This document shows, in pieces, positions 7,649-11,476 of a stretch of 11,476 bases of DNA. The DNA comes from NORP181 sp047623555 (GTDB lineage: Bacteria > Pseudomonadota > Alphaproteobacteria > Rhodobacterales > Rhodobacteraceae). How positions within the stretch are numbered: the first letter of the stretch is position 1; each line of letters starts with the position of its first letter. Where the stretch lies: the NCBI GenBank assembly GCA_047623555.1, contig JBLHMP010000103.1, positions 1 through 11,476 of the forward strand, read 5' to 3'. The notes under the pieces were generated by a model. The model did no database searches, was not told the origin of the DNA, and saw only the letters and a list, made by a program, of their open reading frames with translations. Made by a program: the position numbers and the translations under genes.

Positions 7649-7668
7649 AAAAATATCCCCGCCGGAGG
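7649..7668 (-). terminator. Terminator-like motif CCTC-CGGC-GGGG-ATATTTTT
   Basis: Reading the minus strand after the DinB stop, CCTC and GGGG form a short GC stem (one G-U pair) with a CGGC tetraloop, followed by ATATTTTT. I recall this GCCTCCGGCGGGGATATTT pattern as recurring in intergenic regions of many Rhodobacteraceae genomes. It would end dinB-family transcription before acuI. The stem is short, so strength is uncertain. Confidence 0.55.
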
Positions 7669-7706
7669 CTCCCGAACTCAATTCAAGTTGCCTACGGTCG
7701 TAGAAT

Positions 7707-8213
7707 TCACACCTCGTCCGGCATATAGAACACATCACTTACCGGCGCGGCCGACCCAGCGGCCGTCAGCATCGCGTGAACCTGCCCCCGGTGATGGGTC
7801 TGGTGGTTGAACATTTGCGTGACAAGCATGGCAACCGGCTTGGTCACCTCGCACCCCATCGCACCTGAGAACCACGTCATATCCTGTTGTAAATCCTCAT
7901 CATTCACAGCCCCAGCCCAAACCTTTATCCGGTCGTCCATCGCCGTTCTGGCCGTCTGCCACTGGGCCAGCGTCCCAAACAAATCACGGCTACCGGGGAT
8001 GCCTCCGCTAGGCGCCTCACCGTCATCAAAGCGTGATATCCATATGTGGTCTCCCCACAAAAGATGGCTGAGTGTCTGTTGAATTGACCCAAAAAACGCG
8101 CCACGATCCTTGGCAATTTCCGCCGGATCAAGCGCCTCAAGAAACCCGGATAACTGATTGTTCTGCCACATATTATAGCGTGCCATCATCACACAATAGT
8201 CACGATCGATCAT
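7707..8213 (-). CDS. DinB family protein
   Basis: This 168-aa protein belongs to the DinB/YfiT four-helix-bundle superfamily. The three metal-binding histidines are visible: H50 in TLSHLLWGD, and H137 and H141 in the NHQTHHRGQVHAML signature. The length is normal for the family. Many members are metal-dependent transferases using low-molecular-weight thiols, but the substrate cannot be told from the sequence. The original Bacillus DinB was DNA-damage-inducible; that should not be assumed here. The start is supported by AAGGA located 8 nt upstream, directly after a leader hairpin. It is divergent from the GntR-type regulator (116 bp between starts), so shared control through the operator at 8298-8328 is plausible. 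Confidence 0.88.
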   Translation of the reverse strand: MIDRDYCVMMARYNMWQNNQLSGFLEALDPAEIAKDRGAFFGSIQQTLSHLLWGDHIWISRFDDGEAPSGGIPGSRDLFGTLAQWQTARTAMDDRIKVWAGAVNDEDLQQDMTWFSGAMGCEVTKPVAMLVTQMFNHQTHHRGQVHAMLTAAGSAAPVSDVFYMPDEV

Positions 8214-8226
8214 AATCCAGATCCTT

Positions 8227-8248
8227 TCCGGTCAATACGGCAACCGGA
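8227..8248 (-). promoter_or_regulatory. Leader hairpin ahead of the DinB gene ribosome binding site
   Basis: TCCGGT and ACCGGA form a 6-bp inverted repeat around a 10-nt loop in the 5' leader of the minus-strand DinB gene. The 3' arm abuts the AAGGA ribosome binding site. Whether this is regulatory or chance is unclear. Confidence 0.3.
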
Positions 8249-8292
8249 CCCCGAACAGTTGTGTTTGACATTGAATTCCTCCGACTCGGTGC

Positions 8293-8320
8293 TTGTGTTT
8301 TAAATGTCAGACTTTTAAAT
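8293..8320 (+). promoter_or_regulatory. Candidate gntR promoter giving a leaderless mRNA
   Basis: TTGTGT (8293-8298) and TTAAAT (8315-8320) are separated by 16 bp, predicting transcription start at about 8327-8330, essentially at the ATG. No ribosome binding site lies upstream of that ATG, which fits a leaderless transcript. A perfect TTGACA at 8265-8270 has no good -10 partner at normal spacing. Confidence 0.4.
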
Positions 8321-8328
8321 GTCTGACA
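8298..8328. promoter_or_regulatory. Double GntR-type operator on a 15-bp tandem repeat
   Basis: The unit TTTTAAATGTCAGAC (8298-8312) is repeated immediately as TTTTAAATGTCTGAC (8313-8327), with one difference. Each copy contains the odd palindrome GTCnGAC, and together they form an 8-bp inverted repeat, TGTCAGAC at 8305-8312 and GTCTGACA at 8321-8328. GTCnGAC is the core of the site bound by E. coli FadR (TGGTCnGACCA), a member of the same FCD/GntR superfamily as the adjacent regulator. The site covers the likely -10 region and touches the start codon, so autorepression is the simplest reading. Confidence 0.75.
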
Positions 8329-8329
8329 A

Positions 8330-9064
8330 ATGAAAATTGATCCCAACAGCTCTGCCAACCTTTCGGCCCAAATCGCCACAGCGATCCGCGATGCCATTGT
8401 GAGCGGCCAGTTGATCGTCGATGAACGCCTGCCCTCTGAGGCGGAATTATCCGAGCAGTTTTCGGTATCCCGCCCAACGGTGCGCGAGGCATTGAAACGG
8501 CTGGCGGCACAATCGTTGATCCGCACCCAACGCGGTGCCACGGGCGGTGCCTTTGTCAATCGGCTTAGCTACCGCGATGCTTATGCACAACAAATCACCA
8601 CATCGACGCTGTTGCTGTCGATGAATGCCATCAGTTTTGAAACCGCCTGCGAGGCCCGTTTCGCGATGGAGCGCGCCTGTGCACCGCTGTCCGCACAACG
8701 CCGCACCGCCGATCAACTGGCCACCATGCGCGCCGAAATACACCGTCAATCACAACCCGGTCTGACCGACGAAGCCTTTTGCGCCTCAGATGTGGCGTTT
8801 CATCGCGCGCTGGTGGATGGGGCGCATAACCCGGTTCTGTCCTATCAACTGGCCGGCGCAGTTGAGGCCATGCAGCCTTTGATGAACATGATCACCTTTA
8901 CCGCGCGTTCACGCGAAACCATTCTCGCGCTGCACGGTCGGGTGGCAGATGCGATTGAATCAAAAGACCCGGCCAAGGCCGATACCGCCTTGGTGGAGCT
9001 TGCTGAATACACTCTGTCGCTTGGACGAAATGTGATGCAGGCCAGATCAAAAACACGGCCTTAG
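8330..9064 (+). CDS. GntR family (FCD subfamily) transcriptional regulator
   Basis: This 244-aa regulator has an N-terminal winged helix-turn-helix (about 10-77), with LPSEAELSEQFSVSRPTVRE giving the classical GntR recognition segment, then GATGGAFV in the wing. The C-terminal helical FCD ligand domain covers about 100-235. It includes DVAFHRAL (D154, H158), the usual position of metal/ligand residues, and LHGRVADAI (H202) near the end. Members bind small carboxylates or acyl-CoA-like ligands and usually act as repressors. No ribosome binding site precedes the ATG, and the operator-like repeat lies directly against it. Neighbours are a divergent DinB gene and acuI. In Ruegeria pomeroyi a GntR gene neighbours dmdA-acuI, so an acrylate-related ligand is possible but unproven. 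Confidence 0.92.
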   Translation: MKIDPNSSANLSAQIATAIRDAIVSGQLIVDERLPSEAELSEQFSVSRPTVREALKRLAAQSLIRTQRGATGGAFVNRLSYRDAYAQQITTSTLLLSMNAISFETACEARFAMERACAPLSAQRRTADQLATMRAEIHRQSQPGLTDEAFCASDVAFHRALVDGAHNPVLSYQLAGAVEAMQPLMNMITFTARSRETILALHGRVADAIESKDPAKADTALVELAEYTLSLGRNVMQARSKTRP

Positions 9065-9132
9065 ACCCGTTTAAGCTCACACTTTAGACTGATTTTGGCA
9101 GCAATCCCCGACAAGCAAGCCCGGTAAGGGCG

Positions 9133-10719
9133 CTATCTAGGTGCCAAAATCCGTGCTTCGCGCGCAACGGGTTGTTTGCGGGCGGACACAATGGTCGCCT
9201 CGTCGCCATCCGCCAGTTCCGGAAACAATTCCATCAACTCTGAGCGTTGCGCAGAATTCATGCTGCGTACGGTGCGTTCGGCGGCCTGAAAGCTCTCGGT
9301 TTCGACACCTTCGGCATAAATCACTTCGTGATCGTCAAAGGCAATATGAATATAGGTTACCGGCGCCGTCTGGTCCTCGGCCATGATCGAATGGTCATTG
9401 CACAGGGTAAAGGCCGGCACCAAAACGCCGCCCTCGGTGCCAAACATGACCTCAGCGCGCCAATCGCGTACCAAAATCCGGTGCTGACGCGAAACCCTTA
9501 GGTCGGTTTCCGGTAGATTTTTTCCCAATGCGCCTTGGCGAAACAGGATCGAGCGCAGATGCGGGTTGGCCGCAATCCGTTCAGCCCCAACAATTGTCGC
9601 GCCAATCCAACGGATGCACTGGACGCCGTGATCACGGGTCACAACCTGATCCCCCACCACCAGCGTTTCAATGTCGACAGTGCCACCGGGTGTGAAACAT
9701 ACCACAACAGTCACTTCGTGAGCCGTTGTCAGCGTCTGGTCGCCGCTGCTTGGATTTGCAGGATCCGGGGCAAAGACCGATGTGACCGCTACGGTAACGT
9801 CGGTCCCCGGAACAAATCTTGGGTCCAGTTCAAAACCATTAACCACCCTACCGAATTGCGTGGTAGTGACGGCCGGATTATCCTCTTCCAAGATGATTAT
9901 CTGCTGGATCGGGTCGCCATTTGCATCAAAACCATCAATCACGATTTCAAACCGCAGAAAATCAGCGTCTGACAAAGGTTGAACAACAATATCCAACAGT
10001 TCATCACCGCTCAGAACCTGAGAGGCACCGCCGGGTGTGTTGTCCAACTGGTTCAGGGCTGTAAGGCTGCTGTTTACCCCCAGACCAATCCCCGAAATCG
10101 CCGCCTGCCAATCATCGGCCAGATCACCTGCCGCGCCGGAAATATCCTGCCCGCCAGGATAGGGATAGCCATCAGACATGAACACAACAACATTGGTGTC
10201 GGTTGGTTCCGCGCCACTGTCTGACCAAGCATCACCTACGGCATCCAGACCAGCTACATAATTGGTGGCGCCTTGCGGACCTTCATTTGCAATCTCGGTC
10301 AACGCCGCCTGAAATTCGACAGAATCTTCTAGGGTAAATGTCCCACGGACCTCAGACCCATTCTCATAGGTGATCAGTGATATGGTAACATCTTCAGCGT
10401 CATACCCGGCTGCGATATACGCATCAAAGAGGTCCTGCGCAGCATAGATCTCTGCGACCAGAATTGAATCGTCAGATCCATCCCCATTAAAATCCGTACC
10501 TGAACTGTTCCTGGTTGACCCGGATTGGTCGATCACAATGGCAATGTTGATTTTTTCAGCAACCTCTGAATCCGTCAGATTTATGGAAAGCTCAAAGCCA
10601 TCCCGACTAACGTCGTCGCCGTCGACAGTCTCTAGTGTTGATGTCTGATCAACTGAAAAAGGATTGATCGAGTCTGGGTTTATTACCCCACTGCTGGTTT
10701 TCACATCAGTATCGGGCAT
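9133..10719 (-). CDS. von Willebrand A plus Hint (hedgehog/intein) domain protein
   Basis: This is a 528-aa acidic protein. A VWA domain spans about 50-250 with an intact MIDAS metal site: DQSGS (64-68), T152 in GATNY, and D183 in MSDGY. Just after the first MIDAS element comes DFNGDGSDD, a calcium-loop-like insertion. After a beta-rich linker, a Hint_2-type domain begins at C341 (CFTPGG), with GDQVVTRDHG, IRWIG, and SRQH (S410, H413) in the place of the block-B Thr/His, then the family-typical HIAFDDHEVIYAEG. Such proteins in Rhodobacteraceae are thought to be secreted, often by type I systems. No signal peptide is seen, and no RTX repeats or transporter genes are nearby. The start at 10717-10719 has GGAG six nt upstream. 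It converges on the GntR gene with a 68-bp gap. Function is unknown; adhesion or self-processing is speculation. Confidence 0.87.
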   Translation of the reverse strand: MPDTDVKTSSGVINPDSINPFSVDQTSTLETVDGDDVSRDGFELSINLTDSEVAEKINIAIVIDQSGSTRNSSGTDFNGDGSDDSILVAEIYAAQDLFDAYIAAGYDAEDVTISLITYENGSEVRGTFTLEDSVEFQAALTEIANEGPQGATNYVAGLDAVGDAWSDSGAEPTDTNVVVFMSDGYPYPGGQDISGAAGDLADDWQAAISGIGLGVNSSLTALNQLDNTPGGASQVLSGDELLDIVVQPLSDADFLRFEIVIDGFDANGDPIQQIIILEEDNPAVTTTQFGRVVNGFELDPRFVPGTDVTVAVTSVFAPDPANPSSGDQTLTTAHEVTVVVCFTPGGTVDIETLVVGDQVVTRDHGVQCIRWIGATIVGAERIAANPHLRSILFRQGALGKNLPETDLRVSRQHRILVRDWRAEVMFGTEGGVLVPAFTLCNDHSIMAEDQTAPVTYIHIAFDDHEVIYAEGVETESFQAAERTVRSMNSAQRSELMELFPELADGDEATIVSARKQPVAREARILAPR

Positions 10720-11044
10720 TAATAACTCCAAGTCACAAAAAAAGACTAAAGCAATCGCGGTTGTCCCGTACCCCCAATCAGATAACGTCCGCGGGTAACA
10801 CAGGACTGTCCCACCTTGTCTTTATGTTGCCCATATTTGCAAGCGCGATGATCGAATCTCGGCGTAAATGGAAGCACTATTGGCTGACATTCGGAATTGG
10901 ATGGCGATCTGATTGAAGTCGAACAACCCTTGCTCGTAAACAGGGGAATCGCATATGAGATTTGAGCTGATCTGACAGGCCTTGCGGTTGTCGGAAAGAT
11001 GGATTCTTGAAGGGCAAACAACCCTTCTGGGATTTGAGTCCGAC
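10720..11044. other. Gene-poor region upstream of the VWA-Hint gene and the IS remnant
   Basis: No convincing gene is seen in these 325 bases. They must hold the promoter of the minus-strand VWA-Hint gene, but I cannot pick out a good -35/-10 pair. GAAGGG and CCCTTC (11009-11014 and 11022-11027) form a small inverted repeat 18 bp before the transposase start. A CAGG at 10976 could be the left tip of the insertion sequence, since ISAs1-family ends often begin CAGGG, but no matching right end is available. Confidence 0.5.
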
Positions 11045-11370
11045 ATGGAATCCTTCCTCACCGCCTTTGATGATGTCCGCGATCTCCGATCCCCGATCCC
11101 CAGGCCAGCAATGCACGTCATGACCTTTGCAAACTGCTGGTCGTGGGTTTTTTTGCAGTGCTTTTCGGCGCGACAAGTTGTTGCGAAATGTCAGCCTTTG
11201 GCCGCTCAAAAGAGCATGTTTTCAAAGGCTTCCTAAACCTCATGTATTCGATCCCATCGCATGACACCTTTTCGACCGTGTTCCGGATGATCGACCCCAA
11301 GGCACTGGACGCAGCCTTCGGGCAGGTGCTGGCGAAGATCACCGCGCTGCTCGGTGAGGGCGATGTGATC
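11045..11370 (+). pseudogene. ISAs1-family transposase, N-terminal fragment, frameshifted and truncated
   Basis: The ATG at 11045 begins MESFLTAFDDVRD, the usual opening of ISAs1 (H-repeat type) transposases. The rest is in another frame from about 11101: NARHDLCKLLVV, GATSCCEMSAFGRSKEHVF, SIPSHDTFSTVFRMIDPKAL and LLGEGDVI, matching the DDE_Tnp_1-associated N-terminal domain in order. The frame is broken by three tandem 7-bp units (CGATCTC, CGATCCC, CGATCCC; 11080-11100). Removing two units restores VRDPQASNARHD. Similarity stops after GDVI, where the family normally continues into AIDGKALR with the first catalytic Asp; instead there is a run of nine C. The frame stays open to the window end but no longer looks like transposase. 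It is non-functional. Confidence 0.85.
11080..11100 (+). repeat. Three tandem 7-bp units causing the transposase frameshift
   Basis: CGATCTC is followed by two copies of CGATCCC. A 14-bp gain relative to a one-unit ancestor shifts the reading frame of the transposase. Slipped-strand replication is the likely cause. Confidence 0.8.
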
Positions 11371-11398
11371 CCCCCCCCTCTTGTCTTATGTTCATCCC

Positions 11399-11421
11399 GG
11401 CTCCTGTGTGATGATGGAGCC
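11399..11421. repeat. Inverted repeat GGCTCC/GGAGCC
   Basis: This is a 6-bp perfect inverted repeat with an 11-nt spacer, directly abutting (sharing two bases with) the next hairpin. Its function is unknown. Confidence 0.5.
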
Positions 11422-11454
11422 ACTGCCCGGCACGTCATTTATGACGGGCAGTGG
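11420..11454. repeat. Strong inverted repeat CCACTGCCCG/CGGGCAGTGG
   Basis: This is a 10-bp perfect GC-rich inverted repeat with a 15-nt spacer. An alternative fold keeps 8 outer pairs and adds CGTCAT/ATGACG inside. There is no uridine tract on either side. It could be the structured subterminal region of a mobile element or a protein binding site. Confidence 0.6.
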
Positions 11455-11476
11455 CGGGGGTCGGACCGTTCCCCTC

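Larger units (their letters stand above)
11371..11476. other. Unassigned DNA after the IS truncation point
   Basis: These last 106 bases begin within a nine-C run (11370-11378) and share no recognisable transposase coding with the fragment before them. They contain two adjacent inverted repeats. They may be the end of another mobile element inserted into or recombined with the ISAs1 copy. The window stops before this can be decided. Confidence 0.4.

Noticed and set aside
8265..8270. Consensus TTGACA as the -35 of the GntR gene
   Set aside because: No acceptable -10 sequence lies 16-18 bp downstream; the nearest A/T-rich hexamer is far too distant.
10746..11209. Overlapping minus-strand frames of 91-110 codons near the IS remnant
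   Set aside because: No recognisable domains, poor start contexts, and they overlap the transposase remnant on the other strand.
1..11476. CRISPR array, toxin-antitoxin or known defence system
   Set aside because: No regularly spaced repeats and no gene pair of that kind were seen on either strand.

Overview
The window looks like a chromosomal segment of a marine-type alphaproteobacterium of the Rhodobacteraceae (Roseobacter group). The evidence is a trgA-trgB-cysK block like the tellurite-resistance locus known from Rhodobacter sphaeroides, an AcuI-type acryloyl-CoA reductase, a Hint domain of the kind common in this family, and a 'CCTCCGGCGGGG-ATATTTTT' intergenic terminator motif. No taxonomic search was possible, so this is inference from gene content.

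Layout. A tRNA-Ser(GGA) lies at 92-181 (minus). From 6524 down to 317, five minus-strand genes are packed head to tail: a CFA-synthase-family methyltransferase (5316-6524), trgA (4832-5272), trgB (3736-4827), cysK (2647-3681) and a large MscS-type channel with an N-terminal DUF3772-like region (317-2647). The gaps are 43, 4, 54 and -1 nt, which suggests one operon devoted to envelope, redox and sulfur stress. Upstream on the same strand are acuI (6601-7593) and a DinB-fold gene (7707-8213). Each of these has its own leader, and an intrinsic-terminator-like motif separates them.

At 8330 a GntR/FCD repressor gene starts divergently on the plus strand. Two GTCnGAC palindromes carried on a 15-bp tandem repeat sit directly against its start codon, where they would cover its own promoter. 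The mRNA is probably leaderless. It converges on a minus-strand gene (9133-10719) for a von Willebrand A plus Hint (hedgehog/intein) two-domain protein.

The right end (about 10980-11476) is accessory DNA. It holds an ISAs1-family transposase remnant whose frame is broken by a triplicated 7-bp unit. The remnant is cut off at a nine-C run just before the first catalytic Asp would be expected, and is followed by two strong adjacent inverted repeats of unknown origin. No complete new defence or biosynthetic system is visible. The most informative signals are the GntR operator architecture, the divergent active site of the CFA-like enzyme, the degenerate cyclotransferase domain of TrgB, the VWA-Hint protein and the traceable decay of the insertion sequence.
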